A stretch of 35,263 nucleotides of DNA from a virus (IMGVR_UViG_3300042385_000486:1-35263), one strand, 5' to 3'. Positions 16,474 to 25,293 are shown, counted from the first letter of the stretch. The notes: generated from the letters alone by a model not told the origin. A program made the numbers and translations.

Positions 16474-16479
16474 TAAGTT

Positions 16480-17778
16480 GTGGAGTATTCATCTAAAATT
16501 TATTTAAAATTAATTACAAAACACGATAATTATCATAACGCTTGTAATGATATTATTGCTGCTTTCATCTTTAATTTTAAAGATGGTACCAAACAATATT
16601 TAAATTTTGAACACAACGATTTACCTATAGATTGTACATTTAAAGAGTTTAAATCTGAGATTGAATCGCAAAATTTAATCGTGTATGTCAATAATAAAAA
16701 GACATACAAGTACTGGTTAAATTGTAATTTGATAGATGTTAATTTGTTTGGATTCATTAACAACAACGAAATATTAGATGAAGTAGAGTGTTTGACTGAG
16801 AACTTTCTGAAATACAATTATCGTAATATCAATAACTTTAATTTGATATTGCCATATGTTATACACCAGCGAATATTTGATGTTGAGATAAAGCAAATTG
16901 AGACGTTGGGTGATAAAGACACAGACAATTATTGTTTCAAGTTTTTTAATAACGTTATATCTGACACTTTGTTTGAGGTGGAAAAAAATGGATTAAAAGT
17001 TGATACAGACGTATTTTCAAAATACTTTAAAAGTAAAACATATAACAAATTCATATACACAAACTACAATATCTACAATCCTACTGGTAGACCAAGTAAT
17101 GCATATGATAATATTAATTATGTAGCGCTCAAAAAAGATGATGGATCCAGAGCTAGTTTTGTGTCTAGGTATGGAGAATCCGGTCATTTAATGATGGTAG
17201 ATTTTACCGGATTTCATCCGTACATTGTGGCTAATTTGATTGATTATAAAGTTCCTGAGAAGGAAACGATATATGAACATTTAGCCAAATATTATTTTGA
17301 TGTTGACACAGTAACATCTGAAGATATAGCTAAATCAAAGAAATTGACGATGGTTAATCTATATGGACAAATTTCACAACAGTACTGTAACATTCCGTAT
17401 TTTGCAAAGGTAAACGAATTAAAGGATAAGTACTGGCAAAAATTTGAAAAGAATGGATATATAACAACTCCGGTATATAAACGTAAAATTACAAATAAGC
17501 ACATTGTTGATCCCAACCGAAATAAATTGTTTTCTTATATAATTCAAGCTGCTGAGACTGAATATGGCATTGATAGTCTGAGTAAGTGTATTAAGTTTGT
17601 TAGTGATAAGAGAATTGTACCCATACTATACGTGTATGACTCAATTGTATTTGATGTACACAATGACACAAATAAACAAGAATTAATTGATTTGGTTGAT
17701 ATTATCAAAAACAAACGATTTAAAGTAAAAACCTATATTGGAAATAATTACAATGATTTGAAATTAGTCCAAATGTAA
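16480..17778 (+). CDS. Compact family A DNA polymerase-like protein
   Basis: A 432-residue protein with GTG start; no ATG lies nearby in frame. The C-terminal half carries family A (Pol I) polymerase motifs in order: PTGRPS (201-206), motif A VDFTGFHPYI (D241 as catalytic Asp), motif B-like KKLTMVNLYG (287-296), the helix equivalent to N-x-x-IQG (NKLFSYIIQAAE, 348-359) and motif C YVYDSIVFD (D387). Both catalytic aspartates are present. Residues 1-150 could be a reduced RNase H-fold 3'-5' exonuclease domain (LIVYVNN, LIDVNLFGFI) without its usual acidic residues. It is shorter than Klenow-type enzymes (about 600 residues), and the thumb looks small. T4-like phages replicate with a family B polymerase, not seen here, so this may be a repair, bypass or specialised enzyme. 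Activity is inferred. Confidence 0.7.
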   Translation: MEYSSKIYLKLITKHDNYHNACNDIIAAFIFNFKDGTKQYLNFEHNDLPIDCTFKEFKSEIESQNLIVYVNNKKTYKYWLNCNLIDVNLFGFINNNEILDEVECLTENFLKYNYRNINNFNLILPYVIHQRIFDVEIKQIETLGDKDTDNYCFKFFNNVISDTLFEVEKNGLKVDTDVFSKYFKSKTYNKFIYTNYNIYNPTGRPSNAYDNINYVALKKDDGSRASFVSRYGESGHLMMVDFTGFHPYIVANLIDYKVPEKETIYEHLAKYYFDVDTVTSEDIAKSKKLTMVNLYGQISQQYCNIPYFAKVNELKDKYWQKFEKNGYITTPVYKRKITNKHIVDPNRNKLFSYIIQAAETEYGIDSLSKCIKFVSDKRIVPILYVYDSIVFDVHNDTNKQELIDLVDIIKNKRFKVKTYIGNNYNDLKLVQM

Positions 17779-17781
17779 ATA

Positions 17782-17801
17782 TATTTATATGTATATTTAT
17801 A
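17782..17801 (+). promoter_or_regulatory. Two tandem TATTTATA octamers
   Basis: Exact copies at 17782-17789 and 17794-17801, 12 bp apart, the second ending 4 nt before ATG 17806. This is the only doubled copy in the window. Confidence 0.5.
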
Positions 17802-17805
17802 TTAG

Positions 17806-20142
17806 ATGAACTTTAAATCATTAGTAAACGAAATTGGTTGTGATAGTCGTATCAAAAACGGAACATTGGATCTTAAAAATGAAGATCACGTTTTTGTATT
17901 GCAGGAGTACTTGGAGAAGGCTGGTTACGATATTAATGAAATTGTAGATAAAACAGCTAGATTATTTGAAGCTGGTAGATTTCCTGAAAGACAAGCATAC
18001 AACAAAGACGGTATACTTGTAACGTTTCCAAATAAACAATATAGAGATAGAGCTGTAAACAAAGGAACTCACTTTGCTGAAAATCCTAAAAAGGCACAAA
18101 CTAATATTTTTACTGCAGATGGTGAACCAGAAGGTGGTGAACAAACATCTTCTGAAAAATCTAAAAGTCAACCCGCGACATTAGATCAAACATTAGAAAA
18201 AGATATTGAGGGTAATAAAGATACAGACGAAAGAACGCCACGGGAAAAGAAACAAGATGCTTATGGAGTAGAGGCTATATTGATGGGACAAACTCCATTG
18301 GTAAACTATAGTGTTGATGAAGCCAAGAAATTTGGGTTTTATAAAAAAGGTTTTAATTGGTATGATACTGAGGGTAGTTTAATCGGTGAACAAATATACG
18401 ATGATAGTCAATCTAAACATATAATAGTAGCAGACGCTATATCGCCATCATCATACATAAAGAAAGCTGAAAAAATAATAAATATCATCAACCCAGATCT
18501 TCTTAATAAGTTAGAATTCTTAAAAAATGCAGAAAAAACAGATAGAACAAAAATATTTGAAACAATTCCTATATTGACTGCGTTTGGTATTACTGACTAT
18601 AAAACATTAAAAACAAGCGGTGATTATGTAGATTTTGCAATCGGATTTCTTAAAGAATGGGGTAACCTAAGAACTAGATTGGAATCTATCTCGGATACAA
18701 ACGCTCGTGAGGAAAATTTAAAGATTTACAATTTGGTTGATGGAGATTTAAAAAATATAGGCGGATCATCAGGAGTAACTTTAGCGCAATTAGGTACACC
18801 ATCAAATTTTATTCATGCGTCTATAAAAGATTTTTATATCGCCGCGGATATTTACAATTCGAAATTTGTTAAAGGAAAAGAAACAAAAGAGAACACAGCG
18901 GATATTGTCTTAATCTATGGTGGAACTAAAGAAGATGTGTTTAACGCTTTAAAGACAGGAAATATAGAAAGTCAAGACGTAGATTCCATGGCAAAGATAA
19001 AAGGTGAAGATATTAAATTTGCATTAATAAGTCTTAAAGCTGGATCTGCTAGATTAGGACACGTATTAACGCAGTTGGCACAATACGTTGGTCAAACAAT
19101 ATCAGCTTCTCCAGCAGAAAAATCATCTTCCAAGAAAGTCAAAAAAGAAGAACTTAATGAGGGATTTTTAGATACTATATCCAACAGCATCAAAAACGCA
19201 ATTGATAAAATTAAAACTATACCTGAAATTGCAAAAAATTATTTTTCATCGTTTATTAATGCAATAAATCCGTTTACTACAAAGATAACAAATTTCTTTT
19301 TTAAAGAACTTAACGCGGATGTTAATCAATTACAATCGACGGAACTTAAAAATTTAGAAAGAATAGAAAATGATCTTGAAAGAGAACTTGGTACGATTGA
19401 CGAAGGTTCTAGTAAATGTGACAAACAACACGCATCGTACACAAGTACGGTTGATAAAAATTTAACTTTATTTAAGAACGTTTTGAAATCAAATACGGAA
19501 GATATATCATTGATTAATAAAATCACAGAACTATCAAATAATGATTCATTAATACAATTCTTTCCTATCAATATAGAAAAGGTCGAGTTGGACAGTATTA
19601 AGAAATTGAAAGAAAATTTAGTATACACTATTAATCAAATCCAAGCAGACTTTGATATTAACGATTGTTTGGAAAGAGATACTTTAAGACCTATATTTAA
19701 ATATAGAGCAAACATTTTAGCTTTGAAATATTTAGATTTAATACTAAACAACGTATTGAAAGATGTCAATACATCAGATCCAAATAAAATCCGTGAAGAG
19801 TTTATTAAACTATCTAGTCTACTTTCATCCGAAGCTGTATTTGGTACTAATGTAAGTTTACCTTTGATCAAATTTACGGGAGAAAAAATAGAGAAGTTAA
19901 AGTATAAAAGCAATTTCAACTTAGAAATTCCTAAAAAATATAATGATATCAAATTAGGTAAGATTAAGATCAATGTTGTACCGGATGAAGGATATCTAAG
20001 TGTTAATCTTTATTTGTTTATTGGCATTACAATGAAAGACGACATTGCCACACCAACATATGCTAATTATGCAATGGATAGTAGTAGCGGAAGTAAATTT
20101 ACATTCAAAGTAGAAGGTCAGAAAGTCGTTGACAAAATATGA
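17806..20142 (+). CDS. Large protein of unknown function, possibly virion-associated
   Basis: A 778-residue protein. Residues 30-105 are compact (LFEAGRFPERQAYNKDGILV, then FPNKQYRDRAVNKGTHF). A hydrophilic linker (105-150) follows, then a mixed domain to about 440 containing TADIVLIYGG and IKFALISLKAGSARLGHVLT. The spacing of an Asp in TADIV and a Lys in ISLKAG is reminiscent of a PD-(D/E)xK-like nuclease core, but I cannot identify all the catalytic residues. The C-terminal half is helical with many Ser/Asn/Lys. No signal peptide is seen. It follows tandem TATTTATA motifs and is coupled by ATGA to the next gene. A structural or injected protein is plausible; a nuclease is an alternative. 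Function unknown. Confidence 0.45.
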   Translation: MNFKSLVNEIGCDSRIKNGTLDLKNEDHVFVLQEYLEKAGYDINEIVDKTARLFEAGRFPERQAYNKDGILVTFPNKQYRDRAVNKGTHFAENPKKAQTNIFTADGEPEGGEQTSSEKSKSQPATLDQTLEKDIEGNKDTDERTPREKKQDAYGVEAILMGQTPLVNYSVDEAKKFGFYKKGFNWYDTEGSLIGEQIYDDSQSKHIIVADAISPSSYIKKAEKIINIINPDLLNKLEFLKNAEKTDRTKIFETIPILTAFGITDYKTLKTSGDYVDFAIGFLKEWGNLRTRLESISDTNAREENLKIYNLVDGDLKNIGGSSGVTLAQLGTPSNFIHASIKDFYIAADIYNSKFVKGKETKENTADIVLIYGGTKEDVFNALKTGNIESQDVDSMAKIKGEDIKFALISLKAGSARLGHVLTQLAQYVGQTISASPAEKSSSKKVKKEELNEGFLDTISNSIKNAIDKIKTIPEIAKNYFSSFINAINPFTTKITNFFFKELNADVNQLQSTELKNLERIENDLERELGTIDEGSSKCDKQHASYTSTVDKNLTLFKNVLKSNTEDISLINKITELSNNDSLIQFFPINIEKVELDSIKKLKENLVYTINQIQADFDINDCLERDTLRPIFKYRANILALKYLDLILNNVLKDVNTSDPNKIREEFIKLSSLLSSEAVFGTNVSLPLIKFTGEKIEKLKYKSNFNLEIPKKYNDIKLGKIKINVVPDEGYLSVNLYLFIGITMKDDIATPTYANYAMDSSSGSKFTFKVEGQKVVDKI

Positions 20143-20534
20143 TAACTCAAAAACAATTGCTCTGTACATTTTCTAATAGTAGTCAATATACAGACGCATT
20201 AAAAGAAATACCAAAGCAATATACTCTTATAGATAATAAGATCTTTATATTTGCTAACGAAAATAATCTTCGGGAATTATATCTAACATTCAACGTTGAA
20301 AAACGTGAACAAATTAATAGATACAAAGGCACCATTAGTATACATCGTAAGAAGCAAACAAATACACTATATACGCTCAATGCAATGAATAAGTTGATTG
20401 CTGATGAAAACAATGGTGTATTTGATAAGAGCTTTCAATTAAATTGGGATTTATATAAAAACAGTATTATTTTAACCAATGAAATTGGGGTAAAAATAGT
20501 TTCATTAAAATTGTTTTCTATCTCTGAAATTTAA
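20139..20534 (+). CDS. Hypothetical protein coupled to the 778-residue gene
   Basis: A 131-residue protein whose ATG overlaps the stop of the previous gene (ATGA), so the two products are likely made together. The last 50 residues (TLYTLNAMNKLIADENNGVF ... YKNSIILTN ... IVSLKLFSI) alternate helix and strand and look like a small cytoplasmic domain. No membrane helix or signal peptide. I recognise no family. It ends the unit before the single-strand DNA binding protein leader. Confidence 0.5.
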   Translation: MITQKQLLCTFSNSSQYTDALKEIPKQYTLIDNKIFIFANENNLRELYLTFNVEKREQINRYKGTISIHRKKQTNTLYTLNAMNKLIADENNGVFDKSFQLNWDLYKNSIILTNEIGVKIVSLKLFSISEI

Positions 20535-20543
20535 TATGTATTT

Positions 20544-20572
20544 TTGACTTGATTTTGGTCTGCACCTAGTGT
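20544..20572 (+). promoter_or_regulatory. Sigma70-like promoter of the gp32 gene (weak -10)
   Basis: TTGACT (20544-20549), 17-bp spacer, TAGTGT (20567-20572). The -35 matches the other promoters here; the -10 is poor, which would fit an activator-dependent (middle-type) promoter. Confidence 0.35.
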
Positions 20573-20659
20573 AGACTTAGTTTCGAGTTGGTTATACAAT
20601 CTGGTTTGAGTGAACCAGACGAATTAATTAACTAATTAAACATTAAATATTAAATAATT
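20558..20659 (+). promoter_or_regulatory. Structured leader of the gp32 gene, autoregulatory-operator-like
   Basis: Two short hairpins: GTCTGCAC/GTGTAGAC (20558-20576, 3-nt loop, one G-U pair) and TCTGGTT/AACCAGA (20600-20619, 6-nt loop). They are followed by about 40 nt, 20620-20659, that contain hardly any G or C and no Shine-Dalgarno sequence before ATG 20660. T4 gp32 represses its own translation by binding cooperatively from a 5' RNA fold along an unstructured A/U-rich initiation region. The layout here matches that plan. No pseudoknot was confirmed by eye. Confidence 0.45.
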
Positions 20660-21490
20660 ATGGCATTAGATCTAAGTCGGCTAAAGAGCCGTTTGAGCTC
20701 TCTCTCAAACACAAATCAGAAATCAAACTTGATTTGGAAACCAAAGCCTGGGAAACAGGTAGTTCGTATTGTTCCGTACAAGTATGTACCTGATAATCCA
20801 TTCATTGAACTAAAGTTTCATTACAACATCAACAACAAGACATATCTATCTCCTGATAGTTTTGGTCGTCCAGATCCAATCGTTGAATTTGCTAATCGTC
20901 TGAAAAAGACTGGTTCAAAAGAAGATTGGCAGATGGGTCGTAAGATGGAACCCAAGATGCGTACTTTCGTACCAGCTATTATTCGTGGCGAAGAAGGAGA
21001 AGGCGTAAAGTTCTGGGGATTTGGTAAACAAGTTTATCAAGAACTTCTATCAATCATCAGTGATCCTGATTTTGGTGATATTACCGATCTAACCAATGGT
21101 CGTGATATCGTTGTAGAATTCAAGACAGCTGAAGGCGGAGCTAGTTTCCCAGAAACAAGCATTCGTGTTAAGCCAAATGTAAGTCTCGCGGTAGATCCTA
21201 AAAACGCACAGTTGATGGAAGCGTTGAAGTCCCAAGTTAATATTTTGGATCTATTTGAAGAACTATCCTATAACGATCTAAAAGATGTTATGGATAAATG
21301 GTTAAATCCAGAAGCTGCTGCTTCTGAGATCGTAACAGAACCAACCGCAAGTGGAGATGACGATGAAGCTCCATTCCCCACAAGCCCCGTGGTCACATCC
21401 CAAGCAAAAGCCGTTCAATCACCAAGTACAGCTAAAGCTAAGGGTAAAGATAGTGTAGATCAAGCATTTGATGACTTGTTTAACTCTTAA
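20660..21490 (+). CDS. 32: Single-stranded DNA binding protein gp32
   Basis: A 276-residue protein. The N-terminal basic region (LSRLKSRLSSLSNTNQKSN) corresponds to the gp32 B-domain, which holds the LAST-type motif used for cooperative self-binding. The core (IWKPKPGKQVVRIVPYKY, then PFIELKFHYNI and KFWGFGKQVYQELLSI) is the OB-fold DNA binding domain. The usual T4 zinc-binding His/Cys set is not evident, since the core contains no cysteines. The C-terminal ~60 residues form a low-complexity linker and an acidic tip (DQAFDDLFNS), the gp32 A-domain that recruits replication and recombination proteins. Followed by a strong terminator, so it forms its own transcript; the leader may be autoregulatory. 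Confidence 0.9.
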   Translation: MALDLSRLKSRLSSLSNTNQKSNLIWKPKPGKQVVRIVPYKYVPDNPFIELKFHYNINNKTYLSPDSFGRPDPIVEFANRLKKTGSKEDWQMGRKMEPKMRTFVPAIIRGEEGEGVKFWGFGKQVYQELLSIISDPDFGDITDLTNGRDIVVEFKTAEGGASFPETSIRVKPNVSLAVDPKNAQLMEALKSQVNILDLFEELSYNDLKDVMDKWLNPEAAASEIVTEPTASGDDDEAPFPTSPVVTSQAKAVQSPSTAKAKGKDSVDQAFDDLFNS

Positions 21491-21502
21491 AAATTAAAAA
21501 AT

Positions 21503-21535
21503 AAGCCGGTGGAGTTTTTATAGTCCACCGGCTTT
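21503..21535 (+). terminator. Rho-independent terminator after gp32
   Basis: AAGCCGGTGGA (21503-21513), a 10-nt loop, TCCACCGGCTT (21524-21534): an 11-bp GC-rich stem ending in a short T-rich stretch. Confidence 0.85.
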
Positions 21536-21536
21536 C

Positions 21537-21544
21537 TATTTATA
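21537..21544 (+). promoter_or_regulatory. TATTTATA octamer before uvsX
   Basis: Exact TATTTATA directly after the gp32 terminator and 6 nt before ATG 21551. Because uvsX is an early or middle gene in T4, this copy warns that the octamer may not be strictly a late promoter. Confidence 0.45.
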
Positions 21545-21550
21545 TACGTT

Positions 21551-22690
21551 ATGGCAAAAAAAAGTGTTAGTAAAGATACGGGTCAACGTGACGAACTAAT
21601 CGAAATGTTGGCAAATGAATTAAATAAAGCAAATAAAGAGGGTGGAAAGATTGCTCATTTTCTAGATGAACAAGACAATCCATCTGAAATCACGGATTGG
21701 ATTAGCACTGGTTCTTCTATTTTAGATTTGGCAATTAGTAATCGTCCACACGGCGGGTTGCCGGTTGGAAAAATGGTAGAATTTAACGGACTTGAAGGTA
21801 CTGGTAAAAGTTTGTTATCCGCGCACGTTGTTGCCGACACCCAAAAGAAAGGTGGTATTGCTGTAGTAATTGATACAGAAAACTCAGCTGCTCCTGAATT
21901 CTGGAAAAGTTTAGGTGTAGACTTGTCTAGGTTATTGTATGTTCAATGTGAAACCGTTGAAGATATTTTTGCCCAGATGGAACGAATGATCGCTATTGTT
22001 CGTAAAAGTGACAAGGATCGAATTCTAACAATTATTGTTGATTCCGTAGCAGCGGCATCTACAAAGGTAGAACTTGAAAGTGATCACGGTAAAGATGGTT
22101 ACGCTACTGGTAAGTCAATTATTATCAGCAAAGCAATGCGTAAAATTACTACTATGATTGGTCGGCAGAAGGTACTTACAGTGTTTACTAATCAGCTACG
22201 TCAGAATCTAAAGGCTATGGCGTTTGGCGATCAGTATGTGGTATCAGGTGGTAAAGCACTTGCTTATCACTGTAGTGTTCGTGTTCGTTTAAATAATACA
22301 GGTAAACTCAAGAGGGGTGATGAAGTTATTGGTAACGAATGTAAAGCGGTTGTTGTGAAGAATCGTATGGGTCCGCCACAACGTCAAGCAAGTTTTGATA
22401 TCTATTTTGATAGCGGAATTGCTGACTATGGTAGTTGGATTAAAGTTCTAAAAGATCAAAGTCTGATTAAACAAGGTGGTGCTTATTACACATACAAGAA
22501 GAATGATGGATCCGAATGGAAGTTTCAATCCAAAGACTTTGTGACCGTGATGAAAACAGACAAGGAACTGAGTGAAGAAATTTACTTGAAGATTTGTGAT
22601 GTTGTAATTATGAAGTACAAAGACTTTAATAGTCAGATCATTGATGATGCTGTCGTAGAGTCAGAAGAAACTTCGGTTAGCGAAGAATAA
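21551..22690 (+). CDS. uvsX: UvsX RecA-like recombinase
   Basis: A 379-residue protein, close to T4 UvsX (391). The RecA-type ATPase core has Walker A GLEGTGKS (80-87), Walker B IIVDSVAA (about 158-165) and a DNA-binding loop region (TNQLRQNLKA, then VVSGGKALAYHC). The N-terminus is the helical oligomerisation segment; the C-terminus is acidic (VESEETSVSEE), as in RecA/UvsX. UvsX forms filaments on single-stranded DNA coated by gp32 and drives strand exchange for recombination-dependent replication. Its neighbours are the gp32 gene upstream and RNase H 1 nt downstream. Confidence 0.93.
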   Translation: MAKKSVSKDTGQRDELIEMLANELNKANKEGGKIAHFLDEQDNPSEITDWISTGSSILDLAISNRPHGGLPVGKMVEFNGLEGTGKSLLSAHVVADTQKKGGIAVVIDTENSAAPEFWKSLGVDLSRLLYVQCETVEDIFAQMERMIAIVRKSDKDRILTIIVDSVAAASTKVELESDHGKDGYATGKSIIISKAMRKITTMIGRQKVLTVFTNQLRQNLKAMAFGDQYVVSGGKALAYHCSVRVRLNNTGKLKRGDEVIGNECKAVVVKNRMGPPQRQASFDIYFDSGIADYGSWIKVLKDQSLIKQGGAYYTYKKNDGSEWKFQSKDFVTVMKTDKELSEEIYLKICDVVIMKYKDFNSQIIDDAVVESEETSVSEE

Positions 22691-22691
22691 T

Positions 22692-23759
22692 ATGAGCGGA
22701 TTCAGTTCATTTGAAAAGAAGAAACTGTACTCCTTGTTTGAAAACATTAAGGAGGGTGTTGGAAGTGACGGTCTCAAAAAGACTACTAATTCTGACATCC
22801 TCCTTGTTGATGGCCTTAATACTTACATTAGAAGTTTTATGGCCATTCCGTCACTTAATGAGGATGGATTACACACAGGTGGTATTGCGGGTTTCTTAAA
22901 AAGCATTGGATATGCAATTAAATTGCTTTCTCCTACCCGAGTTATTATTGTATTTGATGGTAAGGGAGGAAGTCAGAAACGTAGAAAGATTTATCCAGCT
23001 TACAAAAATGGTAGAAAGACAGATATCAGACTCAATCGTAATTATGAAGAACTGTCTTCATCTGAGATAGAATCTGTAAACTTTAAAAAAGAATTGATTC
23101 GTACTGTAAATTATTTAGATACTTTGCCTGTTACTATAATGGCAATTGATCAAATAGAAGCAGACGATACAATTGCTTATTTAGCTACAGAAACTTTTAA
23201 GGACAGCAATATAACAATTATGTCTACTGATAAAGACTTTTTACAATTGGCAAATGACAAAGTCAAAATTTGGAGTCCTGTCAAAAAGAGAATATTTGGT
23301 TGTAAAGAAATATTAGATGAATATGGAGTTACATGTAGTAACTATATTTTATATAGAGTTATGGAAGGTGATGTCAGTGATAATATTCCAGGACTGGATG
23401 GCGTAGGTTTGAAGCGGGTAATTAAATCATTTCCTTTCTTGTCAGAAGAACGTCAATATGATTTGAATGAGATTTATAATTACGCAGAAAATAACAAGGG
23501 TAAGTATAAAATATATCAGACCGTGTTAGATAACAAGTTACTACTTGAACGTAATCACACGTTGATGCAGTTAAAAGATACGCAAGTACAGTCATTTACA
23601 CAGTTACGTATAGAAGAAATAATAAAAACTCCTGTACGTAGAATTGATAAAATGAGTTTTACTAAATTGATTACAGAAGACAAAATGTGGAATAATATCC
23701 CCAATTATCACATTTGGTTACAAGAATGTTTTGGCAAATTAAATAGTTTTGTAGAATAA
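22692..23759 (+). CDS. rnh: RNase H / 5'-3' exonuclease (FEN-like)
   Basis: A 355-residue protein of the T4 RNase H/FEN family, which removes RNA primers and flaps from lagging-strand fragments. Metal-binding motifs are in order: LLVDGLNTYIR (D40), VFDGKGGSQKRRKIYPAYK, QIEADDTIAYLA, STDKDFLQL and GDVSDNIPGLDGVG (helix-hairpin-helix). It is about 50 residues longer than T4 RNase H (305), mostly through the N-terminal extension before D40. The start codon lies 1 nt after the uvsX stop, so the two are co-transcribed. A small + strand ORF (22711-22899) inside it is a shadow. Confidence 0.9.
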   Translation: MSGFSSFEKKKLYSLFENIKEGVGSDGLKKTTNSDILLVDGLNTYIRSFMAIPSLNEDGLHTGGIAGFLKSIGYAIKLLSPTRVIIVFDGKGGSQKRRKIYPAYKNGRKTDIRLNRNYEELSSSEIESVNFKKELIRTVNYLDTLPVTIMAIDQIEADDTIAYLATETFKDSNITIMSTDKDFLQLANDKVKIWSPVKKRIFGCKEILDEYGVTCSNYILYRVMEGDVSDNIPGLDGVGLKRVIKSFPFLSEERQYDLNEIYNYAENNKGKYKIYQTVLDNKLLLERNHTLMQLKDTQVQSFTQLRIEEIIKTPVRRIDKMSFTKLITEDKMWNNIPNYHIWLQECFGKLNSFVE

Positions 23760-23778
23760 AAACGTCGGTTAATAAAAG

Positions 23779-23807
23779 TTGAAAACCACAAAATTCAGTG
23801 GTATAGT
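23779..23807 (+). promoter_or_regulatory. Sigma70-like promoter of the helicase gene
   Basis: TTGAAA (23779-23784), 17-bp spacer, TATAGT (23802-23807). The spacer contains an ACCAC ... GTGGT inverted repeat (23785-23802), a possible operator. Expected transcription start is only about 5 nt before ATG 23819. Confidence 0.55.
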
Positions 23808-23818
23808 AGAGTTATCTT

Positions 23819-25198
23819 ATGGAAAACAAAAAAGCAATTGATTCATTAACAAAATACGGCCGTGACTTCCAAATCAAGTGTATTTCGTGTTTAATATCTG
23901 ATCGTTCATTTATTGAACGTATCAATGATATTATCGAAGTAGACTTCTTTGAAAGTGATGCAAATAAATGGGTCGTAAAAGAAAGTATAAAGTATTTTAA
24001 CGAATATAAAGATCTACCAACTTTAACTGTATTCAAGATTAAAGTTGATGAAGTAAACGATGAACTACTTAAAAGAAGCATCGTGGATAATCTCAAATTA
24101 GTTTATCAAAAGGTAAGTGATAACGATTTGAAGTTTGTTAAGGAACAGTTCTTGGAATTCTGTAAAAATCAGAAACTAAAGAATGCTATTATTGAAAGTG
24201 CTGATTTATTAGCACTTGGTCAATATGATAAAATTAAGAATGTAGTTGATCACGCGATGAAAGCTGGTATGGAACGTAATATTGGTCACGATTATACCGA
24301 AGATGTAGAACAACGAATGAGTGTAATGAGTCGTAATTGCGTTAAAACCAATTGGACTGAAATTGATACCATTATGGACGGAGGATTGGCAGCGGGTGAA
24401 TTGGGTATTATTACAGCTTGTGCTGGTAGTGGTAAGAGTTGGGTACTATCTAAACTAGGCGTTGAAGCGATGAAACAAGGTAAAAATGTAGTTCATTTTA
24501 CGCTTGAATTGAATGAAAATTATGTTGGACTACGTTATGATGCTTGTTTTACAGGAATTGATTTCCAGAATATTCGTAATAACGTAGACATCGTGAAGAA
24601 GAAGATTGCAGAGGTGCCTGGAAAATTGAAGATTAAATATTTTCCAATTAAAACAGTAAGTGCTTATAGCCTTAAAGCTCATTGTGAACGATTGGCTATA
24701 CTAGGTACTAAAGTTGATCTGATTATTGTAGATTACGCAGATATTCTACGTCCATCGCAAAGTGAACGTAATAGTAACAGTTATAGTGAAGCTGGTGGTA
24801 TTTATGAAGAACTACGAGGTGTAGCTGGTGAGTTACAAGTTCCTATTTGGAGTGCTTCACAGAGTAATCGGGCTGCTATGGATGAAGACATTATTCAGGC
24901 TAACAACATTGCTGATAGTTATCGTAAGATTATGACCGCTGACTTTGTTCTTAGTCTAAGTCGTAAAGTTAACGATAAACAAGCAAATACTGCACGATTC
25001 CACGTAATTAAGAATCGTTTCGGCCCGGATGGTTTGACCTTTCCAAGTAAGATGAATGCTAGTTGTGGTGATATTGAAATTTATGGTGAAAATAGCCGTG
25101 AGGGTATGAGTATCTTGAATGAAATGATGGATGGTGAAAATCAAGTCAAAAAGGTTCTAAAATCAAAATGGAATGTTCATAACAATGACGAAGAATAA
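23819..25198 (+). CDS. 41: Replicative DNA helicase, DnaB/gp41-like
   Basis: A 459-residue protein of the DnaB/gp41 hexameric helicase family, which unwinds the replication fork 5' to 3' and works with a primase. The N-terminal ~150 residues are the helical primase-interacting domain. The RecA-like motor has a Walker A ACAGSGKS (about residues 200-207), the H1a-like LELNEN, Walker B LIIVDYADIL, the H3-like SASQSNR and an H4-type region around VIKNRFGPDG (with a probable arginine finger). The length fits T4 gp41 (475). The primase (gp61) is not in the window. Its own promoter leaves almost no leader. Confidence 0.92.
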   Translation: MENKKAIDSLTKYGRDFQIKCISCLISDRSFIERINDIIEVDFFESDANKWVVKESIKYFNEYKDLPTLTVFKIKVDEVNDELLKRSIVDNLKLVYQKVSDNDLKFVKEQFLEFCKNQKLKNAIIESADLLALGQYDKIKNVVDHAMKAGMERNIGHDYTEDVEQRMSVMSRNCVKTNWTEIDTIMDGGLAAGELGIITACAGSGKSWVLSKLGVEAMKQGKNVVHFTLELNENYVGLRYDACFTGIDFQNIRNNVDIVKKKIAEVPGKLKIKYFPIKTVSAYSLKAHCERLAILGTKVDLIIVDYADILRPSQSERNSNSYSEAGGIYEELRGVAGELQVPIWSASQSNRAAMDEDIIQANNIADSYRKIMTADFVLSLSRKVNDKQANTARFHVIKNRFGPDGLTFPSKMNASCGDIEIYGENSREGMSILNEMMDGENQVKKVLKSKWNVHNNDEE

Positions 25199-25267
25199 CT
25201 CATAGTATGGAGCAGACGAAAAACACATAAAAAAATAATAAAAAAGTTATAGACTAAACGCAAAATG

Positions 25268-25293
25268 AACTATCTAAACAATAGTTATTTTTT
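25268..25293 (+). promoter_or_regulatory. AT-rich hairpin with T-run just before nrdA
   Basis: AACTAT (25268-25273), 7-nt loop, ATAGTT (25281-25286), then ATTTTTT. It looks like a weak terminator or attenuator 7 nt before ATG 25300. The stem is only 6 A/T-rich pairs, so confidence is low. The rest of the 101-bp gap (25199-25299) shows no clear promoter. Confidence 0.3.

Noticed and set aside
22711-22899. 62-residue + strand ORF at the start of the RNase H gene
   Set aside because: It is in another frame of a gene with intact FEN motifs and has no start signal.
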